In this document: in pieces, positions 37,752-46,204 of the stretch
Numbering within the stretch: position 1 is the stretch's first letter
How the letters are laid out: every line of letters starts with the position of its first letter
Source: CAWGYT01 sp963826795
GTDB lineage: Bacteria > Planctomycetota > Planctomycetia > Pirellulales > Pirellulaceae
Reading direction: 5' to 3'
Length of the DNA: 64,000 bases
Assembly: GCA_963826795.1 (NCBI GenBank)
Contig: CAWGYT010000020.1
Span: 1 to 64,000, forward strand
Notes under the pieces: generated by a model
What the model was told of the DNA's origin: nothing
Databases searched by the model: none
The model's input: the letters and a program-made list of their open reading frames with translations, nothing else
Position numbers and translations under genes: made by a program

Positions 37752-38047
37752 CTGAACCGCCCTGAAACGGATGCGGGTGGGAAGTCGAGTGTTTCGTCTG
37801 CCGCGGGTGGGGCTTCGCTCGTCTGGTAAGCACGACGCCTGTGTGTCCGCATCGCGACACACGATTGCCCTGCTTTAATCTCAATCGCAACAAGCCGCGA
37901 ATTCCCGAAACGGTGACACCATGCAACGCTGGTATTGTTTAATCATTCCCTTTCTTTCGGTTTGGGCATGGGCATCTTGTATTGGCGCATCGTTTCCACA
38001 TCGGGCCCTGTTCTTGTGAGCTCAGGTTCTTGTGAGCTCGGGGAATT
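37752..38047. other. Gap with short signal-peptide-like ORF and tandem duplication
   Basis: Contains the 32-codon ORF 37921-38019 and, right after it, a tandem near-duplicate TTCTTGTGAGCTC at about 38010-38042. Nothing else recognised. Confidence 0.4.
37921..38019 (+). CDS. 32-aa signal-peptide-like ORF, likely truncated gene start
   Basis: MQRWYCLIIPFLSVWAWASC, then IGASFPHRALFL and a stop. It reads like a signal peptide cut short at a small tandem duplication. The rest of the gene is not visible downstream. Low confidence. Confidence 0.25.
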   Translation: MQRWYCLIIPFLSVWAWASCIGASFPHRALFL

Positions 38048-39630
38048 CTATTTCACCAGCTCGATCTCGCCCGGTCGCCAGGTCTTGTCGAACCATGCCT
38101 CGGTGGGGCTGTAGAGACGCAAGAGACAAAACCACCCCTTGCCGGGAACCGTCTGGGTCCAGTTCGCTTCCTTGCCGACCGGAGCCTTGGGGCCAAAATA
38201 AAGATCGATCGACCCGTCGTCGTTGACGATCAACTTGTCGCGTTGGCTTTGCTTGCTGGGGAAGGTCTGATCCGTCTGGAGCATGGAGCGGGTCTGGGGA
38301 TCATAGACGCAGACCGACCAGAATTTCTTGGCGGGAGCATCTTTGGGGATATTCATCTGTAGGACTTGCTGCCGTCGAGGTAGTTGCCTTCGGAGTCCAG
38401 ATAGCCCCAGGCGTATTGCGAGCCCGCGCCGATCAGCTTCATCGCCATCGCCGGAGTGTTCACCGTTGCAAAGTAGTAGAAGTGGGTCCGTGCATCCAGG
38501 TTGCGCCCGCCCAGGCCCTCATCCTTGAGGAACTGGTAGGAATCGCCGACGTAGCCCTTTTTCCAGTAGCTGCCTTCATAGAGGAATTCGTCCTTGTTGC
38601 GCTCATCCCAGAGGATGGCCCGTGATGTCGCGTTGGCCACCGCCACTGCTTCGGTCATGATCTTCTTCATCCGTGCGTCCGGGGCAAAAGGCTTGCCCTT
38701 CTCGATCCCGATGGAGGCGAAGAGTCCGCGCAGCTCGGGGTCAAGCATCTCGACGGGTTCCCGTTCGATGACGTTGTGGAGTTCCTCGTAGAACTCGAAA
38801 TTGTTGGCATGAATCGTATTGAACGATTTGCCGGAGCCGCTGATGAACTCCATCGCAGGCGGATTGGCTGCCTTGGCAAGGGGATAGACTTTCAGACCTT
38901 CCCTCCACATCTTGGCAGCGGCGTCGGGTTTGCCGTCGACGAGGAATCCACGCAAGCCGACCCAGTTCACATAGCTGGTGGATTTGGCAACGAAGTAGGT
39001 CTCGCCGTCGATGACCTGTGCCTTGCCGCCGATGGGACCTTCAAGGTCACCCTCGTAGTCGGGGGGCAGGATCAGATACTTGCCGCCTTTGCCCTTGTCC
39101 GGGCCGGGGGCGCCCATGTCGATCACAAAGCGGAAGAAGGCGTCATTCACCGTTCCCGGACCGGCCCCGGCCGGGATCTCGACCACCGTCGGGCCATCCT
39201 TTTTGAGGTCGAGATTGAGGATGGCATAGACGGTGCTGGTGTTGCCGGTGAGAAACAGCGCTTTGCTGTCCATCAGCTCGTCAAAGTAGAGGACCTGGTT
39301 CGAATTCTTTGCGCCGAGCGACGCCGCTCCGAGCCGGAGTGCTTCAATGGAGGCGGCGGGGATCCCATTCAGGAAGGTTTCCATGGCACGTGAGAAGTCG
39401 AGATAGTCATAGACCAAGTCGGACGTCTCTTTGGTGGGGATTCCATCGAAAAACTCGAGGGTGCCGATTCGCGTCTCGACGCGGTCCGGCGTGGTGATGG
39501 CTTCGGGAATGTCCGTCGTCATCTTCATCTTCGGCGACTGCGCCCAAATCGGAGCAGAGATGCCAGTCGAAAGCAGCGCTGCCGCGACCGTGGCGTTCAG
39601 GATATTTTTCATTCGCTTCATGTTCATCAT
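38048..39630 (-). pseudogene. Exported DUF1254/DUF1214 protein, frameshifted
   Basis: Signal peptide MMNMKRMKNILNATVAAALL. The DUF1254 domain follows (DLVYDYLDFSRAMETFLNGI region) and the DUF1214 domain (GYVGDSYQFLKDEGLGGRNL, TPAMAMKLIGAGSQYAWGYL). The first frame ends GNYLDGSKSYR-TGA at 38353. The next frame picks up at the same spot (ATGA) with NIPKDAPAKKFWSVCVYDPQ, TRSMLQTDQTFPSKQSQRDK and the family ending PGKGWFCLLRLYSPTEAWFD. One lost base (CTG to TG) explains it; corrected length about 527 aa. Downstream of a TetR regulator on the same strand with a 39-bp gap. Confidence 0.85.
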
Positions 39631-39669
39631 TTGTCCTTTGTTGTTTCCAGCCCTGATGGTTTTTTAAGT

Positions 39670-40338
39670 TCAGTTCGTACTTTGCCGTTTTCGCGGAAGT
39701 TCGCCATACAAAGTCGAAACCCAGATGTGGTGTAACGTTTCGAGCACGGCCTTTGGATCGCCTTGAGGCCGACGACCAAATTCGGCAATCAGCAAGGCCG
39801 TGTCGAGTGAATTCAGGGCATTGGCAATTCGTCGCGCATGAAGCGACTTGGAAATTAGGCCGTCCCGCTGTTGAGCTTTGATACGGGCCTCGACCAAGTC
39901 GTCCCAGGCTCCAGTGAACGCTGACCATGTACGTTCGAGGCGTTCGTCGAGTGGTGCGGCTTCGGCGACCGCTCGGAAAATTGGGCCATGATCAACGCAG
40001 GTCTGCACGACTCCCTTTTGCGATTCCAAAAGCGCGGCGATCGGTTCGCCCTCGCCGTTGATCCACGGATTAGCCGTCTGATGCATCACCGCTCCGACCT
40101 CACTCAAAAGCGACTCGATCAGTTCATGCAGATCCGTGAAGTACTGGTAGAACGCCGGACGGCTGAGCGGTGTGTCACCCATCAGTTCGCCAATCGTCAG
40201 ATCACGAAAGTTATGCTCCCAGAGAAATCGGACGGCACTGTCCATAATCTCTCGCCGGGCCTCTTCCGGAGAATGACGGCGCGAGCGTTTTCGCCGCTTC
40301 GGTGAAACACGACGAGATTCGCTTGAAGATACTGACAT
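39670..40338 (-). CDS. TetR-family transcriptional regulator
   Basis: 222 residues. A basic N-terminal tail (SPKRRKRSRRHSPEEARREI) leads into the HTH: DLTIGELMGDTPLSRPAFYQ followed by YFTDLHELIESLL, the classic TetR recognition helix region. The C-terminal ligand domain is of EthR type (FTGAWDDLVEARIKAQQRDG). Palindromes TGACA-N3-TGTCA at its own start suggest autoregulation and co-regulation of the DUF1254 gene. Confidence 0.85.
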   Translation of the reverse strand: MSVSSSESRRVSPKRRKRSRRHSPEEARREIMDSAVRFLWEHNFRDLTIGELMGDTPLSRPAFYQYFTDLHELIESLLSEVGAVMHQTANPWINGEGEPIAALLESQKGVVQTCVDHGPIFRAVAEAAPLDERLERTWSAFTGAWDDLVEARIKAQQRDGLISKSLHARRIANALNSLDTALLIAEFGRRPQGDPKAVLETLHHIWVSTLYGELPRKRQSTN

Positions 40339-40367
40339 GATGTCGATAGTTTAATGACACGCTGTCA
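40333..40367. promoter_or_regulatory. Paired TGACA-N3-TGTCA palindromes, likely TetR operator
   Basis: TGACATGATGTCG (40333-40345, overlapping the start codon) and TGACACGCTGTCA (40355-40367, perfect) are two 13-bp inverted repeats with starts 22 bp apart, about two helical turns. The position over and just upstream of the TetR start is typical for an autorepressor binding as two dimers. Confidence 0.6.
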
Positions 40368-40469
40368 GAATTTCAAATTGGACCACGTGTTTTCGTTCGC
40401 TCAACGCGGGATTTGTCAGGTAGCGGCCGATTGATCGTGATTTCTGGTTGCCTTCCCCCACCACTCCCA

Positions 40470-40560
40470 ACCCCGGTAGGTTGCGACCGAAGCGAGAGCA
40501 ACTGCTCTTAACCCAGGCGGCAAGAGACGGAGAGACGGCCGAGAGTCTGGGCCAGAAATG
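40470..40560 (-). repeat. Dispersed repeat, family 3, copy B
   Basis: Reverse complement matches 16709-16801 (CTCTCGGCCGTCTCTCCGTC, GGGTTAA, CGGTCGCAACC). It abuts the end of a gene fragment at 40561, as though it replaced that gene's C-terminal part. Confidence 0.6.
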
Positions 40561-40970
40561 AGGCGTCATCCAGACCAGGCCGTTCGGGATCTCGACAGCC
40601 AATGCGCTGACCTCCACTTGTTCGGATGCGGGAGTCCGCGGAAACGAGCGTTTGAACTTTAGCGTAGCGGCGTCATACACTTGGATTTTTCCAACTCGTC
40701 CCGTTTGGAATCGACGTACAGCGCCTTGCTGCCACTAACGAAGTGGAGTCGGCCGGCCGTGGCGATTCGCTGCCGGCCGTCTACTTCCAGTACCCGGACC
40801 AGTTCGTAACTGGCGGCCTTGGCGTTGCCGGCAACTCGGTCCGATTCACCAGGACGATCCGTACCGTGCCCCTCCACGAGCACCCCGTCGATCGGAGGCC
40901 GGATTGGATCTGCTGCGGGCGATACGCCGGCCGCAACGAGAATGGCGACCGCCGAGGTTCAGCATTGCGG
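40561..40970 (-). pseudogene. N-terminal fragment of an exported beta-propeller-like protein
   Basis: Pieces in three frames: a start MLNL at about 40966, a signal-peptide remnant VAILVAAGVSPAADPIRPPI, then ELVRVLEVDGRQRIATAGRL and HFVSGSKALYVDSKRDELEK, a shift near 40685, and VYDAATLKFKRSFPRTPASE ending at VWMTPHF at the family-3 repeat. YDAATLKFKRS is a WD40/PQQ-like blade motif. Only about 130 residues remain, frameshifted and truncated. Confidence 0.5.
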
Positions 40971-41022
40971 TATCATGTTTCTCTTTCTTGTCAGGTGCAT
41001 GGAGAAGGGAAGATCCAGAAAG

Positions 41023-41238
41023 GGAAGATCCAGACACCCAACTTTTCTCTAGCCTGGATTCCCATACGACGAAGTGGACTAAGGATGTCGTGGGGGATGG
41101 AGTGCAAGGAAGATCCAGACACCCAACTTTTCTCTCCACCCGGGAAGATCCAGACACCCGGAAGATCCAGACACCCAACTTTTCTCTCAACCTTGATCGG
41201 AAGATCCAGACACCCAACTTTTCTCTCAACCTTGATCG
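41023..41238. repeat. REP family 1 array (GGAAGATCCAGACACCC units)
   Basis: Units start at 41023, 41108, 41143 (short), 41160 and 41199, with a partial one at 41008. The full unit is GGAAGATCCAGACACCCAAC followed by TTTTCTCT. The last two are a perfect 39-bp tandem pair (41160-41198, 41199-41237) that also includes CAACCTTGATC. Inverted versions (GTGTCTGGAGGCTCC) lie at the other end of the adjacent transposase element, so these are the REP sequences of the RAYT encoded here. Confidence 0.8.
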
Positions 41239-41470
41239 AGCAGGGACGATCGACCTCGCGAATCGCTGCATCTTGGCGGTGGATGACTCTCAGAAACAAT
41301 GGATCGCGGGGGCGACGTGTCCGCCGGTGGGTGCGTTCGGCGCGAGTGCAGTGCGCCGCGAGGTCGGACGGCGAGCGGTTCTCCCGGCGGACGTTATTCG
41401 AAATCCGGGAGTCCTCGCCGTGAACCCTGGTGGAAGCGCGACGCGCGCGAGGGAGACTGGAAGGCCGTGC

Positions 41471-42070
41471 GCCGGGCGTCAGGGCCTCGCCGGCCCGGAT
41501 TTGATTCAGATCCACATAGATCCCGCAAACCAGGATTGCCGCGTCATCCACCAGTTCGCGACAGTGGTAGCGATCCTCCCAGAAGCAACCTCGGCAGTCG
41601 TCCTCGCGGTTACTGCGTCGGGCGACGTATTCGCACAGGGTGGCCATGAACCAGGAAGGATCCGAGAGCCGCTTCCGCAACACGGCGACGCGGCCCGGGA
41701 TCGCCAGTTCCAGGGTGACCCGCGCCGGGTTCGGTTCCCGGAGCTGCCCGTCGCGGCTCTTGGCCAGCTTGCTCACCGCCAGCCAGCGGCGCACGACGTC
41801 CTCATCCGACAATGTGGACGCCACATCCGGCCGGGTTCGCAGCACCAGATGGAGATGGTTGCTCAACTCGGCTCGAAAGCCGATCTCGATCGCAAACAGC
41901 CCGGCCAGGCGCTCCTCCATGTCGCGAATCCAATCCCGCCGATATCCGTAGTCGATCCCGGTGGCCGGGTCCTCGCCACAGAGAAACGCCCTCCGCACGC
42001 ACCGATTCCAGCAATGATAGACCGCGACCTCCTCGGGCCGGACAATCTCCGCACGAGCACACGACGGCAT
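41471..42070 (-). pseudogene. REP-associated tyrosine transposase, copy 1, C-terminally deleted
   Basis: From ATG 42070: MPSCARAEIVRPEEVAVYHC, the HUH-type segment ELSNHLHLVLRTRPDV (His-Leu-His metal site) and the catalytic-Tyr region CGIYVDLNQIRAGEALTP. After that the deletion fuses the frame to downstream sequence, giving an Arg-rich tail and translated REP units (KVERKVGCLDLP repeated) to 40991. Intact sister: 46838-47914. Confidence 0.75.
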
Positions 42071-42191
42071 GCGACGTCTCCTTCGACCAGAGCCGCGGCG
42101 AATGAAAGACGCCTGTATAGCGCTCGCGACGCAAGCACGTCAAACGGCCTGAGAGTTTGCTCTCTGACGGGCACCGTCACGGAAAAGTCCC

Positions 42192-42248
42192 GGTCCCGGG
42201 CCAGACATCCGGTCCCGGGCCAGACATCCGGTCCCGGGCCAGACATCC
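42192..42248. repeat. 19-bp tandem repeat, three copies
   Basis: GGTCCCGGGCCAGACATCC occurs three times without spacing upstream of RAYT copy 1. The equivalent place in copy 2 (about 48033) has one unit. This is a copy-number difference between otherwise near-identical elements. Confidence 0.85.
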
Positions 42249-42386
42249 TGCCCACGGCGCGGCCAAGATCCCGTCGAGGTGTATGCCGAAGTGCCAAGTC
42301 GCGCGATTCCGAGGCAGAAAAGCAGGGCGGAGAAAAGTGGGTGTCTGGAGGCTCCATGTCTGGAAGCTCCAGAGTGGAGGCTTCGT

Positions 42387-42507
42387 AGTCGATCCCCGTC
42401 ACCGGATGCTGACCGCAGAGCCACGCCCGCTGCACGCAACGATTCCAGCAGTGATAGACGCCCACTTCCCCCTGAGAGACAACGGTTCGGCGCGGAGAGC
42501 TCGGCAT
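42387..42507 (-). pseudogene. N-terminal fragment of a second, diverged RAYT gene
   Basis: ATG 42507 with GGAGGTGTCC upstream reads MPSSPRRTVVSQGEVGVYHC, WNRCVQRAWLCGQHPVTGID, YE and then breaks where RAYT copy 1 begins. It resembles, but is clearly different from, the copy-1 protein (MPSCARAEIVRPEEVAVYHC). This gives the order of events: this gene was present first and was then invaded. Confidence 0.7.
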
Positions 42508-42543
42508 GGGACACCTCCTGGCAAACGACAAACCCAGACAAAC

Positions 42544-42683
42544 CCAGACGGTCTACATTCCATCTCCCGTCCGCGCCCGCCACGCCTCTGCCCACCCTTC
42601 GCGTTAAACTCACGCGGGACACGATGGGACGGCATTCCCATTTCCCCACTCGAAGTCGCCAGCGGAAATTGTAGACCGTCTGG
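42544..42683. repeat. REP family 2 inverted pair (TGTAGACCGTCTGG)
   Basis: CCAGACGGTCTACATTCC (42544-42561) and TGTAGACCGTCTGG (42670-42683) are inverted copies about 110 bp apart, upstream of the RAYT fragment. The same motif is tandemly repeated at 48302-48367. The core AGACCGTCT is near palindromic. Probably the REP family served by the older RAYT. Confidence 0.65.
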
Positions 42684-42724
42684 AACTATCAAAGCGTAAC
42701 TATTCCGGCAAAAGGGCGGTTGAA

Positions 42725-43355
42725 ATGGCACGAACAAAGAAGACCGCCAGGAAGAGTCGAGAGCTCCCGGCCGAACCGCTGACGCAAGATGAAGTTCGGG
42801 CACTCATCCAAGCTTGCAGCCGTCGTGCCCCAACGGGGATTCGCAATGCGGCACTTACGGCCCTACTCTATCGCTCCGGGCTGCGACTGGGTGAAGCCCT
42901 CGCCTTCAAGCCGAAGGATTGACCTCGCTAACGGCACGCTCCGCGTTCTGCATGGCAAAGGCGATAAGTCCCGCACCGTGGGCATTGACGAAACGGCTTG
43001 TGCACTTCTCCAAAGATGGCTGGACAAGCGAAAGGATCTGGGCCTCACCGCTCGACCCCCAATATTCTGCACCATTACCAAAGGAAACGGATCCAACCCG
43101 GGACAACCCATGGGGCAGGCCTACGTTCGAGCCCTATTGCCTCGATTAGCAAGAAAGGCCGGCATCGAAAAGCGAGTCCACGCACACGGACTGCGGCATA
43201 CGCACGCCTTTGAATTAGCGAATGAGCGTACGCCTCTTCACGTCATACAGCAACAGTTAGGCCATAGCAACGTGGCTGTGACGAGCCGCTACATCAATCA
43301 CCTAGCACCGACGGCGGTCATCGAAACGATCAAGGCACGAGAGTGGAAACTATGA
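42725..43355 (+). pseudogene. Short tyrosine recombinase (XerC/D-like), frameshifted
   Basis: ATG 42725: MARTKKTARKSRELPAEPLT, then TALLYRSGLRLGEALAFKPK with the first catalytic Arg. The frame breaks at 42918 (AAGGATTGACC); the second frame continues IDLANGTLRVLHGKGDKSRT, VHAHGLRHTHAFELANERTP (His-x-x-Arg), LGHSNVAVTSRYINHLAP (His and nucleophile Tyr). All catalytic residues survive across the two frames. About 210 aa, the normal length of the planctomycete short integrases that lack a separate arm-binding domain. Confidence 0.8.
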
Positions 43356-43392
43356 TGTCAACGCGGCCAGGACTAAAGATTCGTGTCTTTCT

Positions 43393-44127
43393 TCACGCGG
43401 ACTTTTTCCTTCGTCGCCACCAGCCTACCGTGCCACAGCTGCCTAGAATGACCGACCAACAGATAAAGGAGCTGGGTTCCGGTACTGATGATGGAGGCGG
43501 AGATGGCGACGGCGAAGCGATTGTAAAACTAGGGTCGAGTGTAAATGCTAAACTTACCGCTCCTTGAATCGAACCGCTGAGGCGGGCACCACCAGCACCA
43601 GCAAGATGACTTAGCTGAATAACCACAGGCGAGCCGACTGATGTAAAAATCGGAATCGTGCCCGGACCATTGAGGTGTGGTCCACCCGAGCCACCAAATA
43701 GCGTAACGCCTGCCACCGGGATTATCGAAATATCAGAGGTAGCCATGTGAAGGTACGCCGTCACAGGATCGCCTATGCTGTCTCCTGCTTCCGGATTTAC
43801 ATCAAATGAAAGTGTGGTGAAAACCCGCGTAGTTACTCCGAGAGAACCCCTCGGGGCGTCTATTTCAAACCACTGCGTAAGTGTTGCAGTACCCCCTGGA
43901 TCATTGTAAAGAAGGTCAACGCTTGATTCTTCTTCGCCGAATGTTGACTCGAAGTGTTTTACGAAGTCCTGTGGTAGATCTCCAACCTCGCGGACTGCCG
44001 TGAAGGCACTATGAAATATTTCGACGGAGTATTCAGCGTCAGCATTGGGAACCAAAAGAGAACCGACACAAACATCCCCAGTCAGCGAAACGAGTAACGC
44101 AGCAAGAATCCAGCGGGACAGGTTCAT
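43393..44127 (-). CDS. PEP-CTERM exported protein
   Basis: 244 residues from ATG 44127 (ATG 44136 also possible). Signal peptide MNLSRWILAALLVSLTGDVC. A single beta-rich domain (VFTTLSFDVNPEAGDSIGDP, YLHMATSDISIIPVAG) follows, then a Ser/Pro linker (ASPSPSPPPSS) and the sorting signal VPEPSSFICWSVILGSCGTV with GWWRRRKKSA. Unlike the other PEP-CTERM proteins here it has no dockerin-like repeats. Located between an integrase and an insertion sequence. Confidence 0.82.
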   Translation of the reverse strand: MNLSRWILAALLVSLTGDVCVGSLLVPNADAEYSVEIFHSAFTAVREVGDLPQDFVKHFESTFGEEESSVDLLYNDPGGTATLTQWFEIDAPRGSLGVTTRVFTTLSFDVNPEAGDSIGDPVTAYLHMATSDISIIPVAGVTLFGGSGGPHLNGPGTIPIFTSVGSPVVIQLSHLAGAGGARLSGSIQGAVSLAFTLDPSFTIASPSPSPPPSSVPEPSSFICWSVILGSCGTVGWWRRRKKSA

Positions 44128-44181
44128 CAAAATCATTCTCAGTTTGTTTCGAATTTGTTTGAACGCAAGCGAGATTAACAC

Positions 44182-44355
44182 CTGCCCAACTGACAGTCAA
44201 CTCGGTTGCACATCCACACAGTTGGATTTGCGGGACGAATTTCGCGAGGCCTTTTTTTGTCTGATCAAAAGCCCAACATTTGAGAACTTCATCGACTTCG
44301 ATATGTTCGGGAGGGCGAGGCGGGCGAGGCTCCTGCCGAGCATTCTTACCCCCTT
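44182..44355. other. Gap before the insertion sequence
   Basis: Contains GAGGCTCCTGCCGAGC at about 44327-44342, a motif also found at 58318-58333 just after another gene. No gene seen. Confidence 0.4.
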
Positions 44356-46001
44356 GGAGGTCGTGCAGCTTTTAAGGCGTTTTAGCGGGGGGACTTGCGA
44401 AAAAAAATGACCTTCGTGCTATCGGCGATTTCGCACAAACTGTGCGTTGCTATATCAACCGCAAACAACACGGAGGTCGTTGTGAGTTTAAGCCAATCGA
44501 GACAAACAAAAAACCCAGTTCCGAGCTTTTCCTCTTGCCGAGGAAGATCCCCGTTGGAAGGAGATCGGACAGCGACTCGGAGATGAACACCATGCCCAAG
44601 TCGTGGAGCGGCAAGTCAACAAGCTTGACCGGGCTACAATCGACCTGACCTATCGCGGGAGTGGATCAGAACCGTACGATCCGGTGGTGCTCTTGAAGAT
44701 GGTGCTTTACCAATATCTGAAAGGCAACCAGTCTCCAGCGACTTGGTACGAAGAGGCCAAATTCAACGAAGCCATGCAGTGGCTCGGGCGAGGCTATGTG
44801 CCAGCAAGGCGTACTTGGTATGACTTTCGCGACCGCGTTGGCAAGTTTATCGTCCAGCTTCACGAACAGGTCATCGCCAGGGCACTCGACCAGGGTCTGG
44901 ATCCCTCGGTTGGCGTTCAGGACGGAACTGCGGTAGCCGCCTGTGCGTCGAGGCATCGTATGGTGAACCGTTCAACACTTGAAAAACGAATCGAACAACT
45001 GGGGTCAATCCTCAAAGGCAAGTTCGATGACGAGTGGCCTAAATGGGTTCCGCCGACTGAATCCGGCAGGCTGGACTTAGCCGAAAGAATGAACAAGGCG
45101 TCCGAAGTTCTGGCAGAGAGAATCGCAAAAAACGCACGGAAACCAAGCGATAAACGCAAAGACCCGGAGAAGCTTCAAGTTAGTCTGAGCGACCCGGTCG
45201 CACCCCTGGGCCGCGACAAGCTAAAAGTCTTTCGTCCGCTTTACACGGTGCAATACGTGGTCGCCCCCGTCAGTCAGCTGATCCTGTCTTATGGTTGTGA
45301 ACCCGAGGTAACGGATGTGGGCACCCTGGCACCCATGATTGACAAGACCCAGAAGGCCGTGCGTGGTCAATTAAGAACGATGCTGGCCGATGCGGCATAC
45401 TGCTCGATTGTTGACCTGCAGGACTGCCGTGAACGCGGGATCGAGTTGCTTGCTCCAGTGCAATCCAATGCCTTCACCGAGTCGAAAAAGAAGGCCACAC
45501 CGAATCTGCAGATACCGCGAGACGAATTTGACTGGGACGAGGCCGAGCAATGTTATCGGTGTCCCCAAGGTCATCGTTTAGATTATCGCGATCGCACTCG
45601 CAAGCAACGTCATAGTGGTCGACAACTGTGGGAGTCTCGCTATCGTTGCGACTCGGCTCATTGCGGTGCCTGTCCTCTGGCGGACAAGTGCCTTCGTCCT
45701 GGTTCCACTTGTCGAACGATTAAACGGCTGGAAGGGCAGGATTTGTTAGACGCTCAGCGAAAGAAGATGGCTGATCCAAACGTTCAGATGCGCTACCGAA
45801 TACGCGGCCAAACTGTCGAACTGGCCTATGCCGACAGCAAAGGTAATCGTCGACTGCACCGCTTTCACGGACGCGGTCTCGCCCGCGTCCGCGCTGAGAC
45901 TGGCCTGATGGTGGTCGCCCAAAACTCACTGCGTCTTGATCGCCTCGAACGAAATTCCCTAACCACAGTCAAAATACCAACTTTAAAGCTGCACGACCTC
46001 C
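44356..46001 (+). mobile_element. DDE insertion sequence (IS1182-like) with 19-20 bp terminal inverted repeats
   Basis: The left end GGAGGTCGTGCAGCTTTTAA (44356-44375) is matched by the inverted right end TTAAAGCTGCACGACCTCC (45983-46001) with one A fewer. Length about 1646 bp. It encloses the transposase gene. I could not define a target duplication with confidence. Confidence 0.8.
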
Positions 46002-46204
46002 TTGCAGGGGCGGGTGTTGATCGAGGAACTCCCTTGGGTTCGCTTCGGAGCCTCCCCCAACCCCTCCACGTAGTTTTGCCGACCAGGCCAAAATGTCACC
46101 GACATCTTAAGCGGCAAAACGACGCGGAGGTGGGCCCCACTCGTCCGACGGCGGTTGGGGGAGGGGAGTTCCTTGGGAGCCGGAATCACTATTGCTCAGT
46201 CTGA
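44603..46204 (+). CDS. DDE transposase (IS1182-like), reading past the element's right end
   Basis: The N-terminal DUF772-type domain is RGSGSEPYDPVVLLKMVLYQ, the catalytic part has SVGVQDGTAVAACASRHRMV (first Asp), MLADAAYCSIVDLQD (second Asp) and GLARVRAETGLMVVAQNSLR (Glu). A Cys cluster (YRCPQGH, HCGACPLADKC) is typical. GTG 44603 is the first start in this frame, but similarity extends upstream in the same frame (EEDPRWKEIGQRLGDEHHAQ) and then in another frame (KPIETNKKPSSELFLLP), so a frameshift near 44537 has removed the true start. The ORF crosses the right inverted repeat and continues about 200 bp into flanking DNA, so the native stop is missing. Confidence 0.8.
   Translation: MERQVNKLDRATIDLTYRGSGSEPYDPVVLLKMVLYQYLKGNQSPATWYEEAKFNEAMQWLGRGYVPARRTWYDFRDRVGKFIVQLHEQVIARALDQGLDPSVGVQDGTAVAACASRHRMVNRSTLEKRIEQLGSILKGKFDDEWPKWVPPTESGRLDLAERMNKASEVLAERIAKNARKPSDKRKDPEKLQVSLSDPVAPLGRDKLKVFRPLYTVQYVVAPVSQLILSYGCEPEVTDVGTLAPMIDKTQKAVRGQLRTMLADAAYCSIVDLQDCRERGIELLAPVQSNAFTESKKKATPNLQIPRDEFDWDEAEQCYRCPQGHRLDYRDRTRKQRHSGRQLWESRYRCDSAHCGACPLADKCLRPGSTCRTIKRLEGQDLLDAQRKKMADPNVQMRYRIRGQTVELAYADSKGNRRLHRFHGRGLARVRAETGLMVVAQNSLRLDRLERNSLTTVKIPTLKLHDLLAGAGVDRGTPLGSLRSLPQPLHVVLPTRPKCHRHLKRQNDAEVGPTRPTAVGGGEFLGSRNHYCSV
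46025..46172. repeat. Long imperfect inverted repeat beside the IS
   Basis: The left arm starts GGAACTCCC and ends CCACGTAGTTTTGCC (46080). The right arm, reverse complemented, starts GGAACTCCC and ends CCGCGTCGTTTTGCC. Both contain CTCCCCCAACC, at different offsets. The loop is about 31 bp (46081-46111). It lies 23 bp outside the IS right end. Possibly an independent MITE remnant. Confidence 0.5.

Larger units (their letters stand above)
41199..42370 (-). mobile_element. RAYT/REP element, copy 1 (internally deleted)
   Basis: Bounded by REP units: GGAAGATCCAGACACCC at the left, inverted GGGTGTCTGGAGGCTCC and ATGTCTGGAAGCTCC at 42330-42370. The interior is nearly identical to 46473-48168, but about 570 bp of transposase C-terminus are missing; the junction at about 41471 lies at a short shared sequence (CGGGCG-CAGG). 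It is inserted in another RAYT gene, whose 5' part remains at 42387-42507. Confidence 0.75.

Noticed and set aside
38345..38360. ATGA overlap in the DUF1254/DUF1214 gene read as two coupled genes or programmed frameshifting
   Set aside because: The family is one continuous protein across this point, there is no slippery sequence, and a single lost C explains the break.
41023..41238. REP family 1 array considered as a CRISPR array
   Set aside because: The spacing is irregular, two units are directly tandem, and no cas genes are present; inverted copies next to a RAYT explain it.
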